Source: Tulasnella sp. 424 (Eukaryota; Basidiomycota; Agaricomycetes; Cantharellales; Tulasnellaceae). From it: a stretch of 64,000 nt of DNA. The notes under the pieces were generated by a model. It worked only from the letters and a program-made list of their open reading frames with translations, made no database searches and was not told the origin of the DNA. The DNA is taken from assembly GCA_019633425.1 (NCBI GenBank), contig WSUB01000106.1:62001-126000 (forward strand), in the 5' to 3' direction. Positions 10,441 through 21,683 of this stretch are shown here, piece after piece; position 1 is the first letter of the stretch; each line of letters starts with the position of its first letter. A program made the translations under genes and the position numbers.

Positions 10441-12128
10441 ATGGCCGAAGAAATCTGGAAGGTGGGTCACCTGCTAGCTCCCCTACTGCATCCCCAGCTC
10501 AGACCGAACCATCTGACCGTTCCTTTCCACTCGTACGCTGCGCTAGCCTGATCTCAGCCATCTTGATCCGACCTCGAACAAGCCCGACGAGATTTGGAAG
10601 GTAAGTAAGTTTGTGTGATATTGTTGATACCACTTTGCATGCCCTACTGCATCCCCAGCTCAGACCAAACCATCTGACCGTCCCCTCTTTTTTCCACTCA
10701 TATGCTGCGCTAGCCTGATCTCAGCCATCTTGATCCGACCTCGAACAAGCCCGACAAGATTTGGAAGGTAAGTCAGCTTGAACGGTGTGATATTGTTGAT
10801 ACCACTTTACATGCCAACTTTCCTTAGCCTGACTTCGGCTACAACTATGGGGCCACGGACTCGACCAGCGGGGCTGGCAAAGAGGAGACTTGGAAGGTGA
10901 GGCGTTTTGTTTGATCAACCCTCTGTCTTTCAAAATCTTATATGGAGTTGCTTTTGCAGCCCGCCCTGCCAGGTGGCCCCCCTTCCTCCGCCGCAAGCGG
11001 CAACAGCCAGGGCTCTACCAAGCCCACCACCTCCACTAACCCGACCCCAGGAAGCATCCAAGGCCCGACGTCGAACAATGCTAACACCAATCCCGGTTCC
11101 TCGAGCGTCAATGGATCCGATCCCACTACTTCGAACGGATCTCTAAACAACTCGAAGCCCGCCAACGGGACCGGTGATGTTGCGGGTGGCGGAGGCGTGT
11201 TGACCGACAGCGCTGGCGGCTCCTCGACTGCCCAACCAGGATCAAATCGACCGACGACCGGCGGAGCGCAGCCTACACCTCAACCTACTGCGACACTTGA
11301 GAAGCCTACGGGCGGTCAAACCCCTTCTGGAGGAACGCTGGCAAATGCAGACCCTTGGAATGCAAACTGTGGGACGGCGGACAATACAGGCAAGCCGATC
11401 TGGACTTAACCGTCAAGCCTGTGGGAGAGCCTCATATCTGCTTTCCCCCCATAGGTCTCGTCCAGTCCCCCGCTAGGGGCGGATCTGGCGGCACTGCGTT
11501 CTCCGACGCTGGCTGTGTCACCTTCCCGCAAACGACTAACATAACCGCCGTCAAGATCAATTACAACACTGGCATCGACCGCATCCAAGTAAGTTCTCAT
11601 TGCGCTTTCTATTGCCCCCGACGATCCTGCTGACTAGATTTGGCTCCCTTTTCACCATTGCTAGGTTTGCTACGGTGGAAAGTGGGCCGAAACACATGGT
11701 GGAAAAGCTGGATCGCAGGGCCTATCCGAGGAGACTTTCTACCTGCAGCGCGGCGAAGTTATCGTCCAGATTGAAGGCCGTTCTGGAACGAGACTCGATT
11801 CTCTGCAGTTTACGACCAGCACGGGTAAGCTTGTCCTTCACCTTAATGCGATATGCGCTAATCTGTTTCTCATAGGCCGGAAGAGCAAGGTGTATGGAGG
11901 TACTGGGGGTTACTCGTTCTCTTGGTATATACCCTCGGCGTCTTCGCGGCGAAGGAATGCTCATATTTAACGTTCTTCACCTCTGGCAGGTCCGGCCAAA
12001 AGCTCGTTTACATAAGTGGTCGATCGTACGTTGCTTCTTCACCGCTCGGCTGGTAACCTTCTGACCCTTTTACCCTTCTTCGCAGTGGAGACCAGGTCGA
12101 TAGCCTTCAATCCTACTGGGTTGCTTGA
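10441..12128 (+). CDS. Jacalin-like lectin protein with modular N-terminus, copy A
   Basis: Ten exons (10441-10461, 10547-10600, 10714-10767, 10828-10896, 10960-11389, 11455-11588, 11665-11824, 11876-11924, 11990-12025, 12086-12128) join in frame to 349 residues. The first four exons are phase 0 and each ends in a Trp-Lys: MAEEIWK; two near-identical 18-residue modules (PDLSHLDPTSNK...IWK); and a 23-residue PDFGYNYG module. Next is a Ser/Thr/Pro/Asn-rich linker (about 67-200). The C-terminal about 145 residues form a jacalin fold: ARGGSGGTAFSDAG, ITAVKINYNTGIDRIQ, GGKWAETHGGKAG, SEETFYLQRGEVIVQIEGR, LDSLQFTT, VYGGTGGYSFSW, LVYISGRSGDQVDSLQ. These match the GG-x-GG start, the Y-G-G-x-GG loop and the ISGRSGD...DSL end of jacalins that bind mannose or galactose. 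The intron after 11389 has a GC donor. No signal peptide, so it is probably cytosolic. Confidence 0.85.
10547..10767 (+). repeat. Duplicated 54-bp exon pair in jacalin gene A
   Basis: Exons 10547-10600 and 10714-10767 are almost the same (GACGAGATTTGG versus GACAAGATTTGG) and their flanking intron sequence is also repeated. This shows a local exon duplication of about 165 bp. Copy B has only one unit. Confidence 0.85.
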
Positions 12129-13097
12129 TTGAACTTAACTAAATATAAACTCTGTAAGAACTCTTGTTCGATATACTGTACGACCTTTGCTGTCTATAAT
12201 ACAAGTCTTGGTATGCAAGGTTGCAATTGACGAGCGTAGCTCGAATTTGATATTGTTCAGGGCGTCTATACCCCACGTTCCTCGTACAATTCACTGCAAA
12301 TGTCAGTCCCGCGGACGAAGACCACTGCAACGGATCCTCGATTCTTCGCTATAGCGCTAGCTCGTGCTTCAAAGCGTCTCATCGCTCCATTTTTGGCGGG
12401 CCTGCAAAACCATGGTCCCTTTCATTTCTTGCAAGACTCGTAGACTAATCGCACAATCAGCGTTTTCGACTGGCGCGGTGTCGACTCGCCATGATGTCAT
12501 GGCGCCCTCGGTCGAAGCCACTGAGCGGTGACTAGAAATCGACGGATCCATCTTGTATGTCAAACCATTGAGTAGATTCTCGTTGGCTTGATCACGCGCG
12601 TGTTGCATGGGATGTGAGTGTGGTAAAACTTGAGGTGACGCTCGAGTGGCGCGTTCAGTCTGTGCTGGTGAGGTCTCGACCACCGGCACTGCTCGGCGAA
12701 TCTCGGCAAATAGAATCCAGGGGATGCATTAACCACAGTTGCTTAAACGTGGCTTAAAATATCTCCTTGCGTTTTACTTCCACCTAGGCAAACTGTATCT
12801 TGGCAAGTGTGGTGATCATCGGAGATATCGATTGCGCGGCGAGATCATCGATTGGAGGTAAAACCCCATTTTCAATCGGACCCCTCGCGCACTGCAAGGA
12901 AGATTTTATGCGGTGTTATCGAATCATCCAGCTGTACACATTGCGGTAGGCCCTTTCGCCAAGCAAAGGAAGGGGTCCTTTATACTCTCGGCCACGACTC
13001 GGGCAGTCCTCTATCGACACTTTCCCCCTCTCTGCGAAGCCCAGCGAAGAACGCCGACTTCTAGAATCATCCGGCCCCTTCTCTACCAGAACATTCA
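12129..13097. other. Intergenic between jacalin A and kinase-TPR A
   Basis: Contains 3' flank and upstream region. A minus-strand 106-codon frame (12369-12689) is broken in the corresponding part of copy B (20866-21293), so it is not supported as a gene. Nothing else is recognised. Confidence 0.55.
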
Positions 13098-15716
13098 ATG
13101 CCTAAAGACAGAAGTGACGATGCCGGTCCTAGTGAGCTGCCTGCGTCACCGTCGAACCACGACGCTTCCTCGGATGGACCCCAGCCGAGCGCCAATATGG
13201 TACGTCAGGGCCCAAACGAAAGATCCAATAGTTCACCAAAATAAACGTCTCTCTCGCAGAGGAATAGGCTCAGGAGCCTTACTAGATGGCGGATCGATCA
13301 GTCCTCGATCGCATTCCCTCAAGAGGCTCGCGAGATCTTCGGGGGCCACGCGACGGTTTCACGAGCCTTTGTGGGCTCCCCCTCAGGTGGCAAAGACAAT
13401 GCGAGACAACTCGATCCCATCAGAAACAAAGGTCTCGACTCAGGTGAACCTGCTGGAGAAACCTCTCCACGACGGAAGGTCTGTACTGCTCAGCGTCTCC
13501 GGTCATTAACAGCGACGGCGAGCAGCTCATTCACTCTAATCTCACAGGATGTAGCGGTAAAGAAGATGAAGATGTCAGGCGATAGAGCACGGGTATTAGG
13601 GGTCAGAATACTTCATCTAATCACATAGGGGTTTCGGCGCTAAGGTGGCTGTTTTCTGTTCAGTTGACGGTCAGAGAAGCGGAGTTCCTCGTCGGACTTT
13701 CCCATGAGAACGTCATCGAACTCGAAGGGTTCGTCGAAGACTTATCCAAAGATATAATTTGGCTGGTCTTTCCCTGGGAAGAAAACGGTACCTTGAGGGA
13801 CTTTGTCGCCTCGGCGGATTGGGAGATACCTGAGCGAATCCATTTGGTGCGATCTAAAGTACTCTTATCAAGTCCACTTCTGAGACCTGCATTCCAGATC
13901 AGGGACGTGGCCAGAGGAGTGGAATACCTGCATAGCCGACGGCCCCCAATACTTCATGGGGACCTCAAATCTGTAGGTTCCGAGAGACTTGATGATAATA
14001 CACTTGGCCAACTTTGTTCTGTACTTTGCAGATAAATATATTAGTAAACTCGGAGTATCGTGCGATAATTACCGACTTTGGATCGGCCCGTTATCTTAAA
14101 CCCGAGGATCTCAACGAGGGGACGAAGCCAGCTCAAAACAAACCCCCGGCAGGATTTTTGCTTGAAGCAACGTTCTGCGCCTCGACCAATACTATCACGC
14201 TAACGGGAGATCGTTACACCCTTCGTTGGGCTGCTCCCGAGCTGTTGTTTGAGGAGGAACCTAGCCTCTGCAGCGACATCTGGGCGCTGGGGTGGGTAGC
14301 GTACGAGGTAACGTCGGGTCCTAGTCTACTGGCAATCAGAGCCCAGGCTTAAAGAATGAGCTCTGACATAGGTCATGACCAATTGTATCCCGTTTCAAGA
14401 CGTCAAGGACACGTTCGTTATCGAACGGCGTGTCATTATGGGAGAACTCCCATCCATCGCCGGCGACACTCGCATGTCGGCGATTCAGGGGCTTTGCTCC
14501 CTGATGATAGTGTGTTGGAGCATCGAACCCAGCAAGCGACCGACTGCTGAGGATTTTCGAAAGTCAATCAGCTGGATGGCGAGTAATGCTCATTACAATC
14601 AAATTTCACGCGATTGATCGATTTTTGCGCCAGCCCTTCATTATTCCGAACGGTATACGGAACTCGGATACAACGGCTTCTAGGGCCCGCTCTCCCGAGC
14701 TTCTGGTGCAACTGGGATCTATGCACTTTGACCAGGGTGACTACCTCAACGCATTGAACTGCTTCACTAAGGCTCTGTGTGGCTACACGGACACCGGCAA
14801 CAGGAAAGGAAAGGTCACTGCGCTGGTGCAACTAGGGCAGGTGCATCGGTACAGAAACGAGTTCAACCAGGCCATTTCATTCTACTCAGAGGCCCTACAA
14901 ATCTGCGCTGACATCGGCGAAAGACGAGGGAGATCCTCTGCTCTTTGGGGTCTCGCTGAGGTGCATCGGGCTCGGAGCGAGTACAGCCAGGCCATTGCGT
15001 TCTACTCGGAGGCCCTACAAATCCGCACCGATGGAGTAGGGAGAGCCTCAGCTCTGAAGGCTCTCGCTGACGTGCATCTGTTTCGGGACGAGTACAGCCA
15101 GGCTATTACATTCTACTCCGAGGACCTACAAATCCGCATAGATCTCGGTAACAGACAGGGGAGAGCTTCTGCTTTTTGTGGTCTCGCTGAGGTGCATCGG
15201 GCCCAGAGCGAGTGCAGCCAGGCCACTGCGTTCTACTCGGAGGCCCTACAGATCCTCACGGACATCGGTGACAGAGCAGGGAGAGCCGACGCTCTCGGGG
15301 GTCTGGCTGACGTGCATCAGGCTCGGAAAGAGTACAGCCAGGCCATTACACTCTATTCAGAGGACCTCCAAATCCGGACCGAAACCGGCGACAGACGCGG
15401 GAAAGCTCAAGCTCTTCGTGGTCTCGCTGAGGTATACCGGCTTCGAAATGAGTTCAGCCAGGCCATCACGCTCCTTTCGGAAGCCTTGCAAATCTATACC
15501 GACATCGGCAACCGATTTGGGAGAGCTTCCGCTCTGTTGGGCCTTGCTGCCGTGCATCGCGATCAGGAGGACCACGGCAACGCAATTCATCTTTATACCG
15601 AAGCTGCAGAAGTCTTTGAGCAAATGGGGAATATTCAGTGGGCAACTTACGCTTCGAACCAAGCTGCTAAAGTCCGTCGATTACCTTCGAAAGAAAAGCG
15701 ACGTGATGCTTGGTGA
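13098..15716 (+). CDS. Protein kinase fused to TPR repeats, copy A
   Basis: Exons 13098-13199, 13260-13478, 13548-13592, 13664-13846, 13898-13972, 14032-14307, 14372-14578, 14634-15716 join in frame to 729 residues. The N-terminal kinase (about 105-369) shows VAVKKMK (Lys about 112), REAEFLVGLSHENVIELEG (helix C), HGDLKSINILV (catalytic loop, HGD for HRD, Asp about 205), TDFGSAR (about 223-225), RWAAPELL, DIWALGWVAYE and CWSIEPSKRPTAEDF. A glycine loop is not clear. This is the tyrosine-kinase-like type common in Agaricomycetes, where HGD in the loop is usual. The C-terminus (about 387-700) has eight 40-residue TPRs of the form ALxGLAEVHRAR-EYSQAI-FYSEALQI-TDIGDRRGRA. The kinase-to-TPR join needs an intron with a GC donor at 14579. 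Without splicing the kinase would end 13 codons later. Copy B has a GT donor there. Likely a signalling protein; partners unknown. Confidence 0.85.
14700..15650 (+). repeat. 120-bp tandem TPR-coding repeats, copy A
   Basis: Eight successive units of about 120 bp. The inner ones (units 3-7) are very alike at DNA level, for example the recurring AGTACAGCCAGGCCATT. Unit 3 has lost three codons (TDGVGRA in place of TDIGDRRGRA). Copy B has six units. Confidence 0.85.
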
Positions 15717-15965
15717 GGACGTTGAGGGAGGCAATTATGATGATTCGAAACTAGACTTCATGTAAAATGCAGGACTTTCTCTCGCGTTGACAAGGCTGTG
15801 TCATAATATTAGGGGGTTGGGGTGTAATCTGTGTATCTAAATCGGCTTGATGTGTGGAACAGATGATTCCGAATGACGGGAGTACATAGGTTACTGATAT
15901 ATCGATGCATCTCGTGGTCGCGCCATCGTGTTACACTCCCTGAGTGCTGTTGCCTCTTTTATCTA

Positions 15966-16785
15966 GAATAGTATTGTCTGCTGTGCATTTGCCGGCCGAG
16001 GGCTAAATTGCATGAGGAGCGCTCCCGATGCAGATCTGGATGCGCGGATCCGCGACCTGCCAAAGCACCCAACAAATCCTTTTTGCTTCTCTCTCCTCCT
16101 CCCCAATCGCGAGCTCACTTAGTAGGAACAAAGGACTCACATCCCTGCATCGCATCCACGCTTCTAAAACACGCAATCTGAGCGACTTTGTTTTCGCTGT
16201 CTCACCGCTGTGGGCTTACAGGGACCGTCCCTGAAAATTAGGCCCAAAACAAGCGCGGGGTGAACTGTCCCCGGGAACGGCGCAGCCTGTCGCTCTGAAA
16301 TTTGATCTCCTTTTGCCCTCGGGAGTCATGCCCTAGACTCCATTTTCTCTCTCAAAGCACCCTCACAATCCATCTCTCGATTTTCTCTCTCCACGCCTCC
16401 CTCCTCACTTCACGTGTTGGCGTTCCCGCATTCACCATTCGACTCTCGACTAGATACCGGCTCAACATAAACCCCTTCAACCCGTCGGACAGGCTCGGGC
16501 ATCCCACCGTCAACAACATTAATTCTCGCATTCGTCTTCTTCCACTTCCAGCTCTTCGTCATCCTCGTCTCCGGACTACCCTCCAGATAGTCAACCCCCA
16601 CCCGTCTACAACTCGCGGCCCGCACCAAACGAGGACACCCTTCTCGCTGAGCCGTCCCCCCACCCGAAGGCATTTGCACCAAACGTCCCAAACAGATCGT
16701 AGTAGCCTTGCCGGGTCAGGAGGAGGCCGTCGGAGTAGGGGAAGGCGATGATCCAAAGCCGAGACCAAAGTATGGTAAAGGCATG
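15966..16785 (+). pseudogene. 5' fragment of arrestin-like gene (duplication remnant)
   Basis: Sequence from TATTGTCTGCTG onward matches the upstream region and exon 1 of the complete gene at 26368-27205. It includes the CACGTG/CACTCGTTGGCG region, the Ser-rich coding stretch and the GACCAAAGTATGGTAAAGGC end. The start codon equivalent to 26878 is ATA, there are indels, and the sequence stops inside exon 1 where unit 2 begins. It cannot encode an arrestin. Confidence 0.88.
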
Positions 16786-17084
16786 GCCATCATTTTCACC
16801 AAGCTTGAAACGCCGGCCGAACAACTGCATAGGCCCTCCCAACCCATCACCTTAGTCTGTTGCTTTGATGCGACTAAAACTACCCCAGCGTTTATTGGCG
16901 CCCGGGGGACCCCCTCCTGCGTTTATTCTGGTCTTCAAGTTCACGTCTTTTCCCTCGTCCACTAGTAGGGTGGGACTCGGTATCGAAAGCCCACGCAAAT
17001 AGCAGGACTCATAGATTATGGGTTTGTTGTCTTGGTTACCAGGGCGGGCAGTGAATCCTAGTTCATAACGGCGCGGCTGGTACC

Positions 17085-17091
17085 TATAAAT
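17085..17091 (+). promoter_or_regulatory. Putative TATA box of F-box copy B
   Basis: TATAAAT, 102 bp before the ATG; equivalent to 8403-8409 in unit 1. Confidence 0.4.
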
Positions 17092-17192
17092 TCCAGAATG
17101 TCGGCGCCACCGCCACCGCCACCTGGCAGCGCATAATTCTCCTGCCGACGTTGAAGCGCTTCTCCTTCATCTTCCTTGAACTTGTCCTAACG

Positions 17193-18562
17193 ATGGTAAG
17201 TCCTTCTCGTATGATTGCAAGCGGGAAGCTGATTCAGTCTTTCGGAACAGAACTTTGAACTCGCATCTCTTTTCAGCTGCCTTGGCCCCCGGCCGGACCG
17301 CAAGCCAAAAGAGCAATATGGCCCACCTCGTCCCATCGAACAACATCTCCTACTTCGTCCCATCAAGCAACCTATCCCATCTCGTCCTGCAGAGCGAGCC
17401 TTGCTCCCTTATGAATACCCTCCTCCTTCGGATCATCCCTCAATGTTCACTCAGCTGCCCGCAGAGCTCATCCTCATCATCGCGGAATACGTCGACATGC
17501 TCCAGCAATGCTCTCTGATGAGAACTTGTCGCTATTTTCATCGGGTTTTGGAATCAAGTCTCTACCGACCTTCTCGATCCCGACTTACACAGAAGAGGCT
17601 ATCGCCTTCACGAAACACTCCTCAAGAAACCTGCTCTCATAGATCAAATCGTCACATACTACGGTCCAATCTTTCCTCCCAAGCCAAAGCCGACATTTGA
17701 GGATCCGCGCTGGGATGTGGGGACAATCTTCCAAAGGGCGGTCAATATCCGAGACCTATATTTCACCGGCTACATAAATTGGATTCAAGCATACGACTGG
17801 ATACACATCAAAGAGGCGGTAGAACAGATGGTCCTGGAGCGATTGGTTATCCAGATTGGAGGGCGGTCTGTAGACGTTATACCCCTGCTTCGAACACAGC
17901 CGGAGCTCACACGCTTGGAACTTCTGTGGGGTGCAGACGGATGGGAAGAGTTGAAGAAAAAGGATATTCCGAAACTGAAATCCTTGACGGCAACGCTAGA
18001 CGTAGCGGCTTTGATTGTTCCAGGGCGTCCTGTCGAGGAGATAGATCTGCTACCTTCTCAATCGACACGGCGGGTAGACGAAAAGCTACTCCAGTGCTTT
18101 TCACTGTCCTTACGGCCTATTCGAAAATTGGGGATGAAGCTATACAACCCGTTCGACGAAGACTCCGTGCGAGACGCGCTTCAAGCTGTTGCCCGGGAAC
18201 TACCATTCATCGAGGAGTTAACTATCTCGGTGGGAGGGAAAATTTCGAGTCGGATGGTGAGCGGAATTCTGTGCCACATCTGTATGTCTGTTTAACACCT
18301 GTCTAAATGCGGGCTTTAGCTGCTCTTGGAAATCCCTGATTTCACCTGTATCCGCATCTTGACCCTACTCGACGCGAGCCTGATTAGCGACCCAGCTTCA
18401 ATCTCGTCGGATGATGCTCTTCCAGCTGCCATCTTGTCATTGGACCATGACTCAGATAGCTCAGCGCGCTGGGCTGATCTTGAGGCTCGGTTGAAGGAGA
18501 CATGTCCAACGTTAACGAATGTCTACCGTACACCGCTCGTCTACCTTCATTGGAAACGCTAA
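17193..18562 (+). pseudogene. F-box gene, copy B (frameshifted)
   Basis: The ATG at 17193 is followed by GTAAGT. A short intron to 17249 (acceptor GGAACAG) restores the N-terminal frame. The F-box itself is intact (FTQLPAELILIIAEYVDM). Just after SSLYR (about 17565-17575) copy B lacks 8 bp present in copy A, which shifts the frame and leads to early stops. Downstream the original frame is still open and highly similar (LYFTGYINWIQ, LERLVIQIGGRSVDV, to the stop at 18562). Exon 2 can use the acceptor TTTAG before 18320, because the second acceptor of copy A has become GGAA. The remaining open frame suggests recent loss or a possible split gene. Confidence 0.8.
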
Positions 18563-19017
18563 AGGCCCACACCATTCATTCCATTCCACTTGACCCCTTG
18601 TACTCATCATTTAGCTCTCGTTATCCAAGCGTTTCATGATATCCCAAGCTCTTCGACATTCGTGACCACAACACCGGCAGGTTCGGCAGGCAGGCCGGAA
18701 AGCTTTGCAATAACGATTATCATGCACGAGCGAGGGAGATCTTTCCTGGGGCATTCTTGTGGCTGCAAAAGGGGGACCCCATTACTCCTCGAGTAAATTT
18801 TGGCAAGGCAAAACGGGCACTCGACGAGGGGCGGCATCAGGATATCCAACTAGATGTCGCAAAAGCCACCATTTCCCTTTCTTTCGCAGAGAAACTGGTG
18901 GAGTTTTATTGCTTTCCCGATCAGGTGTGCAGCCGTACCCCGAGGGCAAGCTTCCGTTCGCGATTTATCTCGGATTGCCGCATCGCATGCAGCGGTGTTG
19001 GGATGACGAACGTAGCA

Positions 19018-19024
19018 TATAAAA
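19018..19024 (+). promoter_or_regulatory. Putative TATA box of jacalin copy B
   Basis: TATAAAA about 110 bp upstream of the former start. In copy A the same place reads TTAAAAA. Confidence 0.4.
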
Positions 19025-19132
19025 CTGCCCCCCAGTTGGTCGTCTTCAGTCTTGAGGTCTATTGAACCTTCCACACTTCACATCATCCCCACTCCATACG
19101 CCTTACATCTCGTCGTACTCGCCTCTTAAACC

Positions 19133-20691
19133 GTGGCCGAAGAAATCTGGAAAGTAAGCCACCTGCTCCCCTACGCATCCTCAGCTCAAACCGAACCATC
19201 TGACTGTTCCCCTCTTTCTTTCCGCTCATATGCTGCGCTACCTTGATCTCAGCCACTCGATCCGACCTCGAACAAGCTGGACAAGATTTGGAAGGTAAAG
19301 TCAGCTTGTGTGGTATTGTTGATGGCACTTTGCATGCTAACGGCGACCTCGTTTCCTTAGCCTGACTTTGGCTACAAGTATGGGGCCACGGACTCGACCG
19401 GCGGGGCTGGAGACTTGGAAGGTGAGACGTTTTGTTTGACCTTGACCCTCTGTCTTTCAAACCGTTATATGGAGTTGCTTTTGCAGCCCCGCCTGCCGGG
19501 TGGCCCCCCTTCCTCGACCGCACGCGGTAACAGCCAGGGCTCTACGAAGCCCACCAACTCCACTAACCCGACCCCAGGAAGCATCCAAGGCCCGACGTCG
19601 AGCAATGTTAACACCAATACCCCTTCGTCCACCAAGCCCGTTGCAACCAACCCCGATTCCTCGAGCATCAATGGATCCGACCCCACCGCTGCGAACGGAT
19701 CTCTAAACAACTCGAAGCCCTCCAACGGGACCGGTGATATTGCGGGTGGCGGAGGCGTGTTGACCGACAGCGCTGGCGGCTCTTCGACTGCCCAACCAGG
19801 ATCAAATCGACCGACGACCGGCGGAGCGCAGCCTACACCTCAACCTACTACGACACTTGAGAAGCCGACGGGCGGTCAAACCCTTTCTGGAGGAACGCTG
19901 GCAAACGCTGACCCTTGGAATGCAAGTTGCGGGACGGCAGACAATGCAGGCAAGCCGATCTAGACTTAACCGTCATACTTGTGCAGGAGAGCCTCAGAAC
20001 TGCTTTACTTTCATAGGTCTCGTCCAGTCCCCCGCTAGGGGCGGACCTGGTGGCACTGTGTTCTCCGACGCTGGCTGTGTCACCTCCCCGCAAACGACTA
20101 ACATAACCGCCGTCAAGATCAATTATAAGACCGGTATCGACCGCATTCAAGTAAGTTCTCATAGTGTTTTATATTGCCTCCGACGATCCTGCTGACTGGA
20201 TTTGGCTCCCCTTTCACCATCGCTAGGTTTGTTACGGTGGGAAGTGGGCCGAAACACATGGTGGAAAAGCTGGATTACAGGGCCTATCCGAGGAGACTTT
20301 CTACCTGCATGCGGTGAAGTTATCGTCCAGATTGGAGGCCATTCTGGAACGAAATTCGATTCTCTGCAGTTTACGACCACCACGGGTAAGCTTGTACTTC
20401 AGGTTAATGCGATATGCGCTAATCTGTTTCTCATAGGTCGGAAGAGCAAGGTCTATGGAGGTGCTGGGGGTTACTCGTTCTCTTGGTAGATACCCTCGGC
20501 CTCTTCGCGGCGAAGGAATGCTCATATTTAACCTCCCTCAACTCTGACTGGTCCGGCCAAAAGCTCGTCTACATAAGTGGGCGATCGTACGTTGCTTAAC
20601 CTTCATTGCTCGGTGATAACCTTCTGACCCTTTAACCCTTCTTCGCAGTAGAGACCAGGTCGATAGCCTTCAATCCTACTGGGTTGCTTGA
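19133..20691 (+). pseudogene. Jacalin-like lectin gene, copy B (several lesions)
   Basis: Collinear with copy A but the start codon is GTG (19133). Only one 14-residue Trp-Lys module remains, its acceptor moved from CTAG to CTCAG. The fourth exon has lost 8 bp (GGCAAAGAGGAGACT became GGAGACT), and the jacalin exon has lost one base (CTGCAGCGCGGC became CTGCATGCGGT near 20310). The linker and most jacalin strands are still readable (ARGGPGGTVFSDAG, ITAVKINYKTGIDRIQ, YGGAGGYSFSW). Linker length differs from A by an added Asn/Thr/Pro stretch (NTPSSTKPVATN). The GC donor intron is kept. Skipping the damaged phase-0 exon would restore the linker frame, but not the later single-base loss, so a functional lectin is unlikely. 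Confidence 0.8.
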
Positions 20692-21683
20692 TTGAACTTA
20701 AATAAATATAAACTCTGTAAGAACTCTTGTTCGACATACTGTACAACCTTTGCTGTCTATAATACGAGTTTTGGTAAGCAAGTTTGCAATTGACGAACGT
20801 GGCTCGAATTTGATACTGTTTAGGGGGTCTAAACCTCACATTCTTCGTGCTATTCACTGCAAACGTCAATCCCGCGGACGAAGATCACTGCAACGGATCG
20901 TCGATTCTTCGCTAGTTCGTGCTTCAAAGCGTCTCATCGCTCCATTTTTGGCGGGCCTGCAGAACCATGCTCCCCTTGATTTCTTGCGAGACTCGTAGAC
21001 TAATAGAACGGCCAGCGTTTTCGAACAAGTTTGGCTAGCGCAGTGTCGCCATGATGTCACGGCGCCCTCAGTCGAAGCCATTGAGCGGTGACTAGAAGTC
21101 GACGGATCCATCTTGAATGCCAAACAATCGGGGCATTCAAGGGTAGATTCTGATGGGCTTGGTCATGCGCGTGTTGCATGAGATGTGAGTGCGGATAGAC
21201 CCTCGAGGTGACAATTTGCGCGTTTAGTCTGAGAGACGACCGGCGCTGATCGGCGAATCTCGGCAAATAGAAACCAGGGGATGCATTAGCCATTATTGCT
21301 TGCGATATCTCCTTGCTTTTTACGAACTCCCTAATCCAGGCAAATTGCCTCTCGGCGGTGTGTGATTAGGCACTGCGATGATGCCGCGTGATCGATCATG
21401 GGAGATATTGATTTTGCGCGGCGATTGGCGATAGAATCTCATCTTCGAGCCTCGCGTGGACCTGCGAGGGACATTCTATGCGGTGTAGTCGCACCGAACA
21501 TTGCGGGCGTGCCATCTCGCCGCTCAAAGGAAGAGAGAATAAGATGTATCGCCGGGTGGTGTGTTCCTTTATGCCCTCGGCCACCATTCAGCCAGTCCTC
21601 CATCGACACTCTGTCCGCTTTCCCCCTCTCTATCGAAGAACGCCGACTCCTCTAATTACCTAGCCCTTCGACTACAGCATTCA
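20692..21683. other. Intergenic between jacalin B and kinase-TPR B
   Basis: Collinear with 12129-13097 with scattered indels. No supported gene. Confidence 0.55.

Larger units (their letters stand above)
8105..16785. repeat. Tandem segmental duplication, unit 1
   Basis: This block (F-box gene, jacalin gene, kinase-TPR gene, 5' fragment of arrestin-like gene) is collinear with and closely similar to 16790-27205. The left edge lies between the GPHR start and the F-box promoter. The right edge lies inside sequence homologous to exon 1 of the arrestin-like gene. Long runs of near identity are seen by eye, for instance in F-box codons at 9113-9240 versus 17812-17940. Confidence 0.9.

Noticed and set aside
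12369..12689. Minus-strand open frame of 106 codons between lectin and kinase genes
   Set aside because: The matching stretch of unit 2 is broken into two frames by indels, and no domain is visible.
14700..15650. CRISPR-like regular repeats
   Set aside because: The 120-bp period is fully explained by 40-residue TPR coding units in a eukaryotic gene.
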